This document shows, one piece after another, positions 1 through 11,209 of a DNA stretch of 64,000 bases. Position 1 is the first letter of the stretch. Every line of letters starts with the position of its first letter. Source of the stretch: Euglena gracilis (lineage: Eukaryota; Euglenida; Euglenophyceae; Euglenales); contig CP154957.1 of the NCBI GenBank assembly GCA_039621445.1, positions 3,094,504 through 3,158,503 of the forward strand, read 5' to 3'. The notes beneath the pieces are model-generated. The model was given only the letters and a program-made list of their open reading frames with translations, had not been told where the DNA came from and made no database searches. Both the position numbers and the translations under genes were made by a program.

Positions 1-610
1 GAGTTTTTTTTGCCCTGAGGGATGGACCCCGTCACAGCAGTGGTAAATGAATCCAACAGTGAATCTATGAACCACAATTTTGGGGTCAAGTCTATTTTGT
101 GCTCAAAATAGAGGAAACGCCTCCTCTTGAGAGTATCCCCCCTCCCCCCCCCCCCGGTCTTAAAAAGCCCCTGGGGTGTACGCTGTATTTGAGAAGTTAA
201 AGAAATCTTAATTAAGTATTTTTAAAGAATGTCCTCAGAAGTTTTTGCAATCATTGGCTTCTCATCCGTTTTTGGGGGGGTCCGAGCATCCCAAGTTTTG
301 ACAGTGCCTGAGCCAAACTGATGGGCGAACAAATTAAAACAAACCCCCAGATTGCAGGCACCGTGTTTCCATCCCAAACGATCCAAGTGAGCAGGGGGGG
401 CTCAACTCCCGGGCAGATGCAGTGAATTTTTCTTTTCATTGCGAGCGAGAGGCAGCGCATTACATGCTCCTTTTTAGCATGTGTTTGTTTTCCCCATTCG
501 CGACATTGCCACATTTTCGAAGTTTGGAGTACGTAATTGTCTCCTTTTTAGTATTGGTAATTCGATATGGGTTAAATAGTGTGTCATTGTTGTTATTATT
601 GTCTTACCTG
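1..610. other. No gene seen
   Basis: AT-rich sequence with T and C runs. I see no splice-bounded coding stretch, RNA gene or clear repeat here. Confidence 0.5.
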
Positions 611-1190
611 CCCCCCACCTTGTCCAACGACCGGCCTTGTCCAACGACCACCCCCCCGGTCAGTAGCGATCTTTTTCCAGGTGATCTTTTTTCCAGACGT
701 TCGCGTTCTTACCTCCAGCCTTTTCTTACAACTTTCATGGCAGATTTTGTACCTGGTCAACAAGTTTTTTTTGCCTGGTTTCCTGCAAATTGGCAACTTT
801 TGGCCTTTTTTGGCCATGTTTTGGCCATTTTGGGCCACTTTTGGCCACTTTTGGCCACTCTGGGCTGCATTTGGCAAATTAGGCCACTTTTGGATGCTAT
901 GAATGCATTTTTGCTTCATTTATGCCAATTTTTGGCTGCTTCTGGCTATTTTTTCACATTTGTGGCCATTTTAAGCCACTTCTGACTGCTTTTATCCACT
1001 TTTTGCCCCATTTTGACCACTTTTGGCCATTTTGTGACCATTTTGTGACCATTTTGAGCACGCGGGAGAAAATTTTTTGACTCCGGTCTTGTCTAACGAC
1101 CCCCCCGGTCAGTAGCGATATTTGGCCAAAATAACGACCACCCCCCCGGTCAGTAGCGATATTTAGTGGTCGTTGGACAAGGGGGGGGGG
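611..1190. mobile_element. Inverted-repeat element, family R1 (TTGTCCAACGACC)
   Basis: The left end reads CCCCCCACCTTGTCCAACGACC-like sequence and the right end is its inverse, GGTCGTTGGACAAGG followed by a G run. The motif GGTCAGTAGCGAT after a C run occurs three times inside. The interior (about 780-1,060) is a degenerate repeat of TTTTGGCCA. There is no transposase ORF, so this looks like a non-autonomous, MITE-like element. A related element is at 54,234-54,632. Confidence 0.6.
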
Positions 1191-1300
1191 AGGTATTATT
1201 ATTGTATTATTATTATTGTCTTATTATTATTATCTTATTAGTCTCATTCTTAGTGTCTTATTATTGTTGTATTAGTATTGTCACCCTTTTGTTGGTTGGC
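1188..1300. repeat. (TTA)n-like microsatellite
   Basis: Imperfect TTA/TTATTA repeat directly after the right end of the R1 element. A second block lies at 1,648-1,680. Confidence 0.8.
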
Positions 1301-1367
1301 TTTCTTCCGGCTGTTTTTTCCTTTAATATTCGTCCGGCCTGTTTCCCTGCCGGCCCCACCCGGCCAG

Positions 1368-1509
1368 CCTCTGCCCTCGGCCCACGCACCTGCCCACCGG
1401 CCCCACCGACCTGCAGCCGTACGAGGCGCTCGTGTGGCTGCTGGTGTACCTGGCGTTCAACGCGGAGCTCCCCCTCACCAGAGACCTGTACAAGCCCAAG
1501 ACCCCGCAG
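1368..1509 (+). CDS. Candidate host exon, unknown protein
   Basis: An open stretch reads ...DLQPYEALVWLLVYLAF, then NAELPLTRDLYKPKTPQ, with almost every third codon base G or C, unlike the AT-rich flanks. An acceptor (GGCCAG) fits the start. The apparent donor after CCGCAG is GC rather than GT, so either the intron is GC-AG or the end is misplaced. Outgoing phase 0 matches the candidate exon at 3,221. I do not recognise the protein; the LVWLLVYLAF segment is hydrophobic. It could be an early exon of the LRR gene further right or a separate gene. Confidence 0.4.
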
Positions 1510-1548
1510 GCATCTTTTCCCCGCATCGTTTATTTTTATTATTTATTA

Positions 1549-1648
1549 TTCCCCCCCCCCGGGCAATTGACGCCCCCGGGCAATTGTCACCCCGCTCCGT
1601 GCTGCCCGATTTGTCGCGTGACAATTGCCCGGGGGGGGCGGGCGGGTT
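1549..1648. mobile_element. Short inverted-repeat element, family R2 (GGGCAATTG)
   Basis: A C run plus GGGCAATTGACG at the left is mirrored by CGTGACAATTGCCC plus a G run at the right. The same termini bound a longer copy at 6,390-6,868. No ORF. Confidence 0.6.
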
Positions 1649-2135
1649 TATTATTATTATTATTATTTATTATTATTATTTTGTTTTGTTTTTCCAAAAA
1701 AAAACACAAAAAATCAATGACAGAGATTCAAACGCTTTGGAGGCAACGGTGCTGGGGCCGCCCACCATGGAGGACAATTTATTCGTGTCTGGGTGAGATA
1801 GCCTGATAGCGAGGGAGAGGGACTGGGGGGTGAGGGGTTTCGCATCTGAGGGAGTTTGTTTTGGTCAGCCGGTTTTTTTTTGCTTGGCATTCAGCTGGGA
1901 AACGAATTTTTTGTCTAAGTTCGATTTTCATCCAGGTGTCCAACTGCCAATTATGTGACCCCCCTGCAGGGCATCAGAAGCTTGGAGTTTCCAGAGGGCC
2001 GGAGAACGTTGCCGCCAATCTCAACGAGGTCCCCTGGATTTTGCTCGTCGATCCTAAAGCGTCCCCGTATCTCTTTAAGAAACCTTCCTTCCAGGACCGT
2101 CCAGGGATCACCTTCCACAGCAGACCTTCATTTAG
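1649..2135. other. No firm gene
   Basis: TTA-rich sequence, then unremarkable DNA. A stretch from about 1,968 to 2,027 is bounded by CTGCAG and a GT and is open (GIRSLEFPEGRRTLPPIS), but its composition does not separate it from chance. Confidence 0.35.
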
Positions 2136-2290
2136 TATGTATCACCAAAAAATTTACGTGTCACATGTATGTATCACAGCCTAAAAATTAATGTATCGTA
2201 TATGTATCACCAAAAAAATTTTAATGTATCACATATGTATCACCAAAAAAAATTAATGCATCACAGATACGTTGTGATACGCACTAAATG
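2136..2290. repeat. Degenerate tandem repeat, ATGTATCAC(C)AAAAAAATT unit
   Basis: About five imperfect direct copies of a unit of roughly 30 bp built from TGTATCAC and an A run. Confidence 0.6.
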
Positions 2291-2329
2291 GCGGTCTGTT
2301 CCACAGCCAGGAAATTTTTTACCGGCAGT

Positions 2330-3110
2330 CTGGCTTCTTTTTTGAGGAAATTGCCCATAGCACTCCTGGGGTGGGTGCTGTGGGCAGGCAGGGGGTAGGC
2401 ACTTTCGACCCCCCGGGGTGGGGGGCTGGGGTTTGGGATGCGTGGTGATGGAGCAAACCCCGACACTGAAAGTGCCGGGGGCCTAAAATAGTCACTTTGA
2501 AGAAGTTTGGCTTGCAGGCACTGCGGTCCAAAAACTGATCCTCTGGGGGGGGCAGGCTTCAATTTTAGGGTGGGGGGGGGTGGGTCTGGACCCCCCCACC
2601 TAAAAAAAAGTGGCACAGTCCAAATGATCAATTTTCGGCCCAGCGCGATGCGCCAGGCCGAAAATTTTTGACCCCCAAACAGCCAAAAGTGCCATTTTGG
2701 GCATTTTTTGGGGGCAAAAATGAAAAAATCTTCAGCACAAAGTGCCAGAAGGAAAAAATTAACCTTTTTGGGGGGTCCCGGGCCCCTGGGTCGGTCCGGA
2801 CCCCCCTCCAGTCCAGGAGGGGGAGGGACACCACCCCCCACCTAAACTCTGCACACTCTCTTAATATCGAACCCTGCCCGCGGGGTGCCTGCTCTGGGCA
2901 GGCACCCCAGAGCACAAAACGCCCCCTCCCCCTGGGTGGGAAAACGAGTTTGTCTTCAAAGCGGGAGGCTGAGAGTTTGGTTCTGATTTGGTTTGAAAAA
3001 ATTGTGTATGAATTTTCAAAAAGGTGGGAACCACAGGATGCAATTTCGTTCAGGATTTTTCCCAAAAGTTTTTTTCTGTTCAGTGCCCCCCTGGTGTCCC
3101 TCTGAAACCT
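2330..3110 (+). repeat. Dispersed repeat family F2 and related C/G-run units
   Basis: The part at about 2,600-2,870 aligns by eye with 57,890-58,240. Both have a GTTTGACCCCC-like start, an AAAATGCC...GGGCATTTTTTGGGGG stretch, a GGTCCCGGG...GGTCGGTCCGGACCCCC block and an end near ACCCTG. A short hairpin (GGCCCAGCGCGATGCGCC) sits at its head. The unit at 2,885-2,930, CTGCTCTGGGCAGG with matching CACCCC arms, recurs near 14,165 and 12,460. No ORF looks real. Confidence 0.55.
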
Positions 3111-3220
3111 GCCCCGAATGGCTCTGAAATCAGCAATTTCGTTGGCGGACACTTGGAAAGTTTTCCCATGCAATGCATCGCTGGGTCTCCCCAACGTCCT
3201 CCGCGGCCGACCCGGCGCAG

Positions 3221-3276
3221 TGGCGCTCGGTCGCCCACGTGATGCGCTCGTTCAACGTCCATTTCGCGCCCCGCAA
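3221..3276 (+). CDS. Candidate host exon, unknown protein
   Basis: Reads WRSVAHVMRSFNVHFAPRK and is bounded by GGCGCAG and AA|GTACC. All but one third codon base is G or C, the same bias as in the securely identified exons. Incoming phase 0 fits the candidate ending at 1,509; outgoing phase is 2. The preceding 30 bases are also GC-rich and open (SSAADPAQ), so the acceptor may lie further left. Function unknown. Confidence 0.4.
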
Positions 3277-4559
3277 GTACCTTGCATGGGCTCGGGCAGC
3301 CCGCACCGCACCCAGTCCAGGGATCCCCAAAAAAATCCCGGAAGCAAACATTACGAGATAAGGCAGCCTCACACGAGTCCCCGCCCCCAAGGGGCCCACC
3401 GATATTATGGAGGCGGTGGTTCCAAGAGACTGATGGATTTTGGCTTTTTTCCCCTTCCGCTCCCACGTTCTGCTGGTTGAATTTCGGTTGTTTTCGATGT
3501 GTGGATGCGCCGTGCACACCCTCGCTGGAGGGTTTTTGGTTGGGGTTGAGGTTTGGAAATAGGGGAAGGTTTTTTTAGGCCTAGATTTGACCAAACCGCC
3601 TAAATTTTGTCCTGACCTTGGCCCAGTTTTCGGTCCAATGCCGGCCTGATATTTCCCAATTTTACCCAACTCGACATCCAGAAAACCACCCAAAACCGGT
3701 GATTTGGGTGATTCTCTGGACTGCCCACCTGAATATTGCCCATGATGCTTTGGCTTGTAGTAGTAGTAGTAGTAGCAGTAGTAGTAGTTTTAGTTTGGGG
3801 GAGCGGACCCTGCCTCATATTAGTGGGCACTAGTAGGCTGTTGTAGGCTGTCATGTGTAATTCATAAAATATGGATTATGTATAACATGTGGATATGTAA
3901 TTCATACCATACGTCGCCTTTGATGGCACGTCATTGTGTCTCTTTTGTTTGAAGAGTTGTCAGAAAGGGGCCGTGGGAGAAATTCATGAGAAAGATTTGG
4001 GGGAAATTCGGATGATTTCCTGGCATTTGGACCTCCGCTGTGTGATACGTGACCCCTAGGGCATCGCTGAAGCCAGCGGGACCTCGGCCGGAACCGGGGA
4101 AGATTCTTTTCCCAGCCCTGGATAATTTGGGAGTAATAATTACGTTTTGACACGCATGTGTTCCGCCCTCCCAAGTGTCAAAAATAAAAGTATCGTAAAA
4201 GTATCCCAAGTATCAAAAAGTATCTTTCTTCAGCTGGGGCTCAGAGCATTACCACGCTGAAATGCCTCCCTTTTATGTGCAAAATTCAGACACACATAGG
4301 CAGGGGGGGGGGTCAGACGTGGCTTAAGTTTGTGAGGTTCTTTGTGAGGTGAGGTTCTTCACTCATGAGCTCATGAGTACATCCTCACTGCTCAAATTTT
4401 GGCTTATCCGCTGTTGAAGTTTTTGGCTTATCCACAGTTCTCCATAATTATCTGTAGTTATCCGTCTCAGGATAAGCATTGATGGGGGTGCCCTGTTCCA
4501 AGTAAATTTAAACCTACTCATAAAAGAGAATGGATTTGGACAACCCAATGGATTTGGAT
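3277..4559. other. No gene seen; (TAG)n at 3,759-3,793
   Basis: Apart from a TAG/CAG microsatellite and a stretch of short tandem-like strings near 4,370-4,450 (TTTTGGCTTATCC), I see no coding signal. Open frames here have ordinary intergenic composition. Confidence 0.45.
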
Positions 4560-4810
4560 GTGCAGGGTATTAAGTGGGGGGAGGGGTTTTCTGCACCCCC
4601 TCTCCCCTTCTGCAAAAAAAAATTTAGGCGCAGAGTACCGTAAAAAAATTGTGGCCTTGAAAAAAGGCCCAAAAAATCACTTTTTTCGCGCACGTTTTTT
4701 TGAGAATCGGTCAAGGCACACACCAAAAAAAATTTCATTTTTCAACTGAAAAATTTTTGGGGGGTGGGTCATGGACCCCCCCCCTCCGTCCGAAGGGGGG
4801 TCTGGACCGC
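4560..4810 (+). repeat. F2-like repeat fragment
   Basis: Contains CTGCAAAAAAAAATTTAGGCGCAGAGTACC-type sequence followed by a GGTCATGGACCCCCC...GGGGGGTCTGGACC block, the same architecture as the F2 copies at 2.6 and 57.9 kb. Confidence 0.4.
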
Positions 4811-4825
4811 CTTCCCCCCTGGATG

Positions 4826-5130
4826 GCTAATTTCAGGCCATTTTTTGCCAGTTTTGGCTGCATCTGGCTGCCTTGTGCTTTCGACTGCTTATGTCTTGTC
4901 TTGTTTTGGGCACTTTTAGCAACTTTTGGGCCACTTTTGACCACTGTTGTGCCACACTTGGTCATTTTCTGGCTACTTCTGACTGCTTTTGGTCCTTTTT
5001 TTTTGGCCCTTATTTAGCCAGTTTTGGCTCCTTCTTACCGCTTTTGGCAACTTTTGACCATTTCTGGCAACCTCTGGCTGCCTTTGAACACTTTCACCTT
5101 CCAGCTGCTTCTGGTTGCCTTTGCTGCCTT
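4826..5130. repeat. Degenerate TTTTGGC(C/T)A repeat tract
   Basis: A loose array of 10-13-bp units built from TTTTGGCCA, TTTTGGCTG and ACTTTTG. The same texture fills 780-1,060 inside the R1 element. Long open frames across it (such as 4,700-5,017) are by-products of the repeat. Confidence 0.5.
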
Positions 5131-6389
5131 GGTGATTTTCTGTGACATATTTCTCATTTTCGGTGTTTCTGGGGCGATATTATGATAAATCTTTCTGTTC
5201 TCATCATTTCCAGCCATTTCTGGATGGGTATTCCCAGCCGACACAAGCCTTTTTGCAACAGCAGATAACTACGGATAACGACAAGCAAAAATTTGACCCC
5301 CCAACTCCGAACAAGCACCAATCCCTTGCTTGGAATGAAAGAACATCGACCGAAAGGAGGCACCCTGCATCGAGGGACGACTCTCACGAGAGAGGCGTTG
5401 CTTCGCCAAGTGGTTTGCCGGTGTGCCAGCAACGTTGTGTTTGTTTGTGGGTATGACCTCATACTCCAATCAGAATGATTCCAAAAAAACCGGTGTGCTC
5501 GGATGAAATTGCTAATTCCATTGCCAGTGCAGGGGTTTCTTTAAGCTGGATTGGGTGGGGGGGGGGGGGGGTCTAGACAGCCAGGATCAGTAAGTAACAG
5601 TCGGGCTGGGATGGGATATACCAGAGCATTCTGATTTTGGATCACCATTTTGCGTAGTGTTGCACAACCATTTTTTCTCAATCATTACGCTCTCGTGAAA
5701 CCATGATGTCCGAGAAATTGTGGTTAGTACGTGGCAATCGCTCCACCAAAGGCCCAACGAGGTGTGTTATTTTTACAAGCTTCGCTTTGCACTGTGTTTG
5801 CCATTTTATGCGTTGGTTGTGCCCATTGCTTTACTCCCTCATACCACAATTCACGTGCCCGGTTTCACACAGTAACTGAGAACAACGTCGATGGCTACAA
5901 GTGGCTCCGGGTTCGGATGGGAGTAGCACAGGCCCTTGTGAAAGTTTCGTTTTTTCGGGATCGTTCTGACATCTGCCTTGGATTTTTTTTTAGGTTCTTT
6001 TGAGGGGGGACTTTTGATTGCACATAAGTCCGCGTGGGACATTTTTTTGCCAAGGAGAGGTAGGGACCTCCCCTCGGCAAATGGTTACCAAGGGCCCACT
6101 CGGGCTCAAATGGAGTCTGAAAATCATAAAACCGAACAACGTTATATGTATCACAAACGTTTTTTTAATCATATACAATATAATACGTAATATGTGTGTG
6201 CATAAAAATAGTGCACACACATATAAAAATTTATATGTAAACGTGTGTGGGTGCGTGTGTGTTTGTATGTAAAATACATTTTATACGCCCTCCCCCCCAG
6301 GGCCCTGTAGTTGTAGGCAAGGGGGGTCGTGTGGTGGGACCGGGTCCGACATTCAGGGGAAGTTGGAGTTATGGATGGAGATAGGGTTA
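5131..6389. other. No firm gene
   Basis: Mixed-composition DNA. A stretch at about 5,728-5,880 reads like a hydrophobic leader (ASLCTVFAILCVGC then FTPSYHN), but it has a stop just upstream and no ATG, so I do not call it. Short GT/CA strings lie near 6,190-6,270. Confidence 0.4.
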
Positions 6390-6868
6390 CCCCCCCCCCG
6401 GGCAATTGACGCCCCCGGGCAATTGACGCCCCCCCCCCCGGGCAATTTCACCCCTGGCTGTGACGGCCAAATTGTCACCCCGGGAAACTGTCCCCGCCCC
6501 CCTCCGTGCTGCACAATTTGTCACCCCCCCCACAGAAGATGTCTGTGAACTTTCTTTTCGCCGACACGACCCGATTGGTCTTCTATTTCGCTACAACGTG
6601 CTAAGAACTGTCACATACCAAATGATCTGCACAATATCACAACCATAGCTGCATTTTTGTGTGTTCATTTGTGTTTCAGATGGTGTTCTTGGTCATTTGG
6701 TTTTAATGTGACCTATATGGGTGGGCAATTGACGCCCCGGGCAATTGACGCCCCCGGGCAATTGTCACCCCCCTCTGTGCTGGCCAAATTGTCACCCCAG
6801 GAAATTGTCACCCTCCTCCGTGCTGCCCAATTTGTCGCGTGACAATTGCCCGGGGGGGGGGGGGCGGG
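6390..6868. mobile_element. Inverted-repeat element, family R2 (long copy)
   Basis: The left end is a C run plus GGGCAATTGACG, repeated three times. The right end is CGTGACAATTGCCC plus a G run of about 12. Inside are repeated strings of the form CAAATTGTCACCCC and CTCCGTGCTG. It could be one element or two adjacent ones (6,390-6,535 and 6,721-6,868). No protein coding. Confidence 0.55.
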
Positions 6869-7179
6869 TTGGGTTCCGACCAGCTTCCCAGACCACCCTA
6901 TTTAGGAATTTAGGCAGAACTTAGGCCGCATTACGGACCCAATTAGTCCGAACTTAGGTCGAATTCCGGCATTTTTTTTTAAAGACAAACGGGTGTGAAA
7001 AAAAAATCCCGAATGGAAACCTGATTTCCGGCCAAACTTGGTCCCTAAATTGGGCCAATTTTTGGCGCACCAAACTGAACCCCAACCCTTAAAAATTCCT
7101 TTAAAAAAAATGCTCAATGCCCCCCCCCCCCCAGGGAGGCCATTTAGCATCTCCAGGGGGGGTCGACAAAGCTCTTTGG
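6869..7179. other. No gene seen
   Basis: AT-rich spacer with A and C runs. It has some similarity in texture to the flanks of the telomere-like elements (repeated AGGCCGAATT-type strings). Confidence 0.35.
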
Positions 7180-7505
7180 GTTATTGATGGAATAGGGTTA
7201 GGGTTGGGGCTAGACAAGCATCATGGCCCGTGCTAACGCACGGGCCGGATAGCCCGTTTCACGGGCCACATTTCTACACCAGGCGCGCCGTCCAACTCGG
7301 CGGCGTCGACGCCACTCGACCCCCCCACGGCGGAAATCGCGTCGCCGTTCGCCGGAACGCGGATGCGTAGACCGTTACATCGCTCCCGTAAGTAAGTGGG
7401 TAAAGTCAGGCGTAATTTTGGGCCTAACTTGTACACCTAACGCTATTCTATAAAATAGGTTTTGAATTAGGCCTAACCCCTAACCCTTACCCTGTTCCAT
7501 CAAAA
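7180..7505. mobile_element. Telomere-like inverted repeat (TGATGGAATAGGGTTAGG)
   Basis: Begins with TTGATGGAATAGGGTTAGGG and ends with CCTAACCC...CCTGTTCCATCAA, its inverse. The same arms form the core of the elements at 54,671 and 55,789. The GC-rich centre (about 7,220-7,390) is open on both strands but has no splice signals I trust. Confidence 0.5.
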
Positions 7506-8043
7506 ACGCATAAAAAAAATTTCGACTCCGATGGGAATGCTCAAAGGCCCCCCGGGAGCATCCAAAGATTGCTGAAAGCATCCCCAATATCTCTATGTAT
7601 GTATGCATTTGTATGCACATCCATTTTTTATGTCACCGGGCAAAAAAAAAATCAAAAAATGACATACATTCCTCCTGGCGGTTTTTTTTTTTAGCGTTGA
7701 GGACCGCCCTAATCCAGGCAATCGGACCCGAATAGGCTCATTTTAGGCGGGCAAATATCTGCCGCAAGCAGGTGGCACCCCCAGGGAGGGGGGTTAAGTG
7801 CCTGTCCCCCCACAGCTTGGCCGAGTCCAGCCTGTCCAACAGTTGGCATTTCTCAAAGCTTTCACCGTCGCAAACTTTCAAAAAAGGAAACGCCAAGCCC
7901 CCGGCGGTGATGTTCAGTCAGTTCACGGCGGCCTGGGCCTGACCCGCCCGCCGAAACCGCCAGCGCCCCGGAGGAGGACCCGACTCCGTTCTGCAGGTCT
8001 GCCGAGCGGGGCCCCGTCGGTTGCCACCTGACAACCAATGACC
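7506..8043. other. No firm gene
   Basis: A GC-rich stretch at about 7,890-8,020 ends in TTCTGCAG|GTCTGC, which would suit a donor. Its frames are not convincing, and I leave it uncalled. Confidence 0.35.
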
Positions 8044-8168
8044 AGGGGGGGGGATATGCAACTTGCATAATTTGCATTTTTTGCATAATCAGGTTTTTCC
8101 GAAATTTGCAATTTTTTTGCATTTTTTTGACTTGCATAATTTGAAGGGCCAAGTTGCATTCCCCCCCC
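8044..8168. mobile_element. Inverted-repeat element, family R4 (ATATGCAACTTGCATAATTTG)
   Basis: A G run plus ATATGCAACTTGCATAATTTG at the left is mirrored by CTTGCATAATTTGAAGGGCC and AGTTGCAT plus a C run at the right. A longer copy with the same ends is at 14,740-14,908 and a more diverged one at 53,118-53,438. There is no coding capacity. Confidence 0.65.
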
Positions 8169-9073
8169 CTGCCAATGACAACCGAACTCGGGGATGTTTT
8201 CGACCGGTGAGCACCCTACTCCTGGGGTTTATCCCGTGGGTCAGGGAGGGGGCCCTGGCTAGCCAGCACTTGTTTTCCAGCCAGATCTCCCTGACTGCAG
8301 ACCCCGGGGGGACGGGGTCGAGGGGTAATAAAGGGCAGCCTGGCGAAGCCGGGCTGGGCTGAAAGGGGGTTTAAAATGGTACCTGTGAGGGTTTTGGGGG
8401 GGGGGTACCTTACATTTTGGCTGAGAACCAGCGCCAGAGTTGGGGGGGGGGGGGCAAAACACATTGATTTTGAGCCATTTTAGCAAAAGTGGCCTGAGCG
8501 AAAGACGGAGGAGGGGTAGGAAGTGAATGATTTTTTTTTTTGATAAGTGACTGGCTGGTTTTTTGAAACCCAACCCAGCAGCATCCGTGCATGTTTTTTT
8601 CGTTCCACGGGTCCAGCCGGGCAGCCGATTGGACCCCCCCCCCCCGGGAATTTCTTAAGCCGGAGGCCAACCCCACAGGCACCGAGCATTTGGCTGATAC
8701 TTTGCACATTTGATGCATATGTTAGTGCATGTTTGGCTGCTTATTGCCCCCCCCCCAGGGTGGGGCTGTATTCTCTGGTGAAGTCATATTTCTGTCTCTC
8801 ATTTTCCTGCCTTCTGATCACCACCAGATTTTCATTTAGTGCGCCGCGGAAAAAAACTTTCTGCGTCGCGTGCGCCGCGGCACCGGGAGTTTTGTGACCG
8901 CAGGTGTGCCATGGCAAAAAAATTGATTGTGCGCCCCATGCACCGCGGAAAAAAGAAATTGCGCTGCGGCAAGCTTCGCCGCAGCGCACTAAATGAAAGT
9001 CTGATCACCACGCTTTTGGGTTGTCAGGTACCTCTTTGGAGAGGGGCGTTTACGTCGTGTTTTCTGCCCGCAG
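8169..9073. other. No firm gene; F1 fragment near 8,570-8,690
   Basis: The part at 8,580-8,680 (TCCAGCCGGGCAGCC, C run, TTTCTTAAGCCGGA) matches the end of repeat family F1. A short run of GCGCCGCGGAAAAAA-type strings lies at 8,840-8,990 as an imperfect inverted pair. No exon called. Confidence 0.4.
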
Positions 9074-9145
9074 AGAAATTGTCATTTCCCTTGCGGACCT
9101 GGTGGACGAGTATTCCGACGCCTGTGCTCTGGTGCGCAGCTGGAG
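9074..9145 (+). CDS. Candidate host exon, unknown protein
   Basis: Bounded by TGCCCGCAG and GGAG|GTGTCT. It reads EIVISLADLVDEYSDACALV then RSW, incoming phase 2 and outgoing phase 2, with a clear GC3 bias. I do not recognise a domain; the stretch would make an amphipathic helix. It lies on the same strand as, and 2 kb upstream of, the LRR exons, so it may be an N-terminal exon of that gene. Phase does not join it directly to the exon at 11,098. Confidence 0.4.
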
Positions 9146-10679
9146 GTGTCTGGTGCCCCTCGCCGGGCAATCTTTCAAACTGTTTCCTCTTGTCAACGTT
9201 GTCCAGTCAAACACATTCCAATGTGCAGTCCACACCAGGGGGATTTTGAAGCGATTTGAAGTGGCCAAAAATGCCAACATAGTGCTGAAACCGTGGGGGA
9301 AAGTGGTCAAATCGCATTTATTTTGGGCCATTTTTTGGATCATACGAACTTCTTTCTGAGCAAAAGTTCAAGAATCCTGCACTCATGTGCTATATATGCA
9401 CCCATATGCAAATAGCTTCTTTGTATTGCACAAATATGTTGGCATACAAATGTTCAAACAGTTTCCCCTCGGGATCAAATTGGTTGAGCCAATGCATCTG
9501 CTGCCCTTCGAAGTGGGATCACACAGCATTTGACACGCCTGTGTTGTGTCAGCGATTGTGGGTAGCCTTTCGTTGCCGGAGGGGACCCCTCCAGGAGGGT
9601 GGTCCATCCAGCACCTCTTCCAACACCTCCCAGTCAGGCTGTGGACCCCCCGCCAGAGGGTTGCTGAAATAAAGTTCGGCCCAGCGAAGGCGGGCTGGAC
9701 GGAGAAGAATTTTAGCGCAAACAATTCTAATGGGGTCATTGTTTCAGCACTCGCAGATTTGGACTCCCCGAAAGTTTTGCCCTTTTTTTGCCGGAATGGG
9801 TGGGAAAAGTTTACACCAATTTTGTTCAATTTGATGGGACTGTGAAAAAATTTTGGGGAGCCATCACCCCCAAATAATACCCTCCCCCCCTTGGGCCGGG
9901 ACCTCCGGCAAAAGAATAACACCCCGGGGGCATTATTTGGAAGGGGGTTTACTCAAAGCCAGTCGTACCGTTGCAATATGCTGGCGTGAAATGCATGCAG
10001 CGGGGATTTGGTTTGCCCTCAAGATGATTGATTCAGATTCATGTGTCAGAACCGCAAAAAACCTGAAAAACGGCCCCGAAAAATCACCAATTTAGAAAAA
10101 AAAATCTGAAAAGTGGCCACAACGTGCCACACCACTCACACTGAGGCCCTTTCTGCCAGGAGACCCAGCATTGCATTTCCGAGGCATTTGGAAGAAATGA
10201 CACAAACAAACAACTCCCGTCTCCCTGCTCCTCAGGTGGGGATTTTCAGGCAAAATGCACAAGGGGGGGGGGTTGTTGTTTGGGGAGAGTTTTGTTCACA
10301 AGGCAGAGGTCTTTTCAATTGCATTCACACAACCAGATAACCGATTGTGTCGGCAACTCTTGGCCCAGAGGCAACATCGCTACCGTCCCGGGTAACTCCT
10401 TCTGTTGCCAGCACGTTTTCTCTTCAGCAGCGGTGTCCTCGGCCTGGAGAACTATTTGAACGTCAGCTTACTTGGGCTCAGGGAAGTGCGGCATCGCCCC
10501 CTCCCCCGGCCTGGGTTTCGTTGTTATTTCGTTTTCTTTATTTTTTCCCACTGGCTTCAAGAGTTTTTTGGGTAAATTGGGAAGTGTTTTAGTTGGCGGT
10601 GTGCGGCAAGCTCTGGAGGTGTTGAGTTCTTTGTCTCCATTTGGTTGCAGAAAAATCCACAAACAGGATCTTGAGCTAC
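9146..10679. other. No firm gene; F1 fragment near 9,580-9,850
   Basis: The part at 9,590-9,720 carries the F1 hallmark AATAAAGTT followed by GGCCCAGCGAAGGCGGGCTG. A weak exon-like stretch at about 10,426-10,485 (open as GVLGLENYLNVSLLGLRE after CTTCAG) has the right phase to follow 9,145 but not to precede 11,098. I leave it uncalled. Confidence 0.4.
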
Positions 10680-10934
10680 CCCCCCCCCCCTAGTCGTACG
10701 ACCACCCCTCATTTACGACCACCCCCCGGTCACAGGTTGCAGGTCATGGGGGTGTTATGACCCCCCCCGGTCACAGGTTGCAGGTTGCGAAAAATTTAAC
10801 ACCACCTTACCTACGACCGCCCCCTCATTTATGACCACCCCCCGGTCACAGGTTGCAGGTTATGGGGGTGCTACGACCCCCCCCCCCCCCCGGTCACAGG
10901 TTGCAGGAACCCGGTCGTACAACTAGGGGGGGGG
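10680..10934. mobile_element. Inverted-repeat element, family R3 (TAGTCGTACGACC)
   Basis: A C run plus TAGTCGTACGACC at the left mirrors GGTCGTACAACTA plus a G run at the right. The interior repeats GGTCACAGGTTGCAGG four times. A minimal copy with the same ends is at 59,304-59,397. Confidence 0.65.
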
Positions 10935-11097
10935 TACCTATCTTGGGATCAATTGAATTAATTAATTCCTCCAACTCGCAGGACTCAAGGAATGGCGCAA
11001 ATTCCATTTACCCGTCCACTGAATTGTCACACCGGATGGCTATGCTCTAAAATTTCCAACATGCCACCCCCTGTTTTGACTTCCTGAAATGAACCAG

Positions 11098-11209
11098 TGA
11101 GACTTTTTGGCTATTCGTGCATTCCCCTGGGGGGAATACCAGCCCTGCCGCCGCAGCTGTTTGAGCTCTTCGGCCTGGTCGAAATCCAAGCCCGATGCAA
11201 CTCAATATT
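11098..11209 (+). CDS. LRR gene, exon a
   Basis: Acceptor GAACCAG, donor ATATT|GTGTGC. It contains IPALPPQLFELFGLVEIQ, an LRR unit. Incoming phase 1, outgoing phase 2; the last two bases (TT) plus the first base of the next exon make a leucine codon. The N-terminal part (RLFGYSC) is less typical, so the acceptor may be elsewhere. Confidence 0.65.

Noticed and set aside
5728-5880. Leader-like peptide resembling a signal plus plastid-targeting sequence (AILCVGC then FTPSYHN)
   Set aside because: The frame has a stop at 5,725 and only a GTG start; no splice-linked ATG or mature domain follows, so there is no evidence for a plastid-targeted protein.
7220-7400. GC-rich stretch open on the minus strand (GLRIRVPANGDAISAVGGSS)
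   Set aside because: It lies inside the inverted arms of a telomere-like element, and I found no splice signals; GC content alone is not enough.
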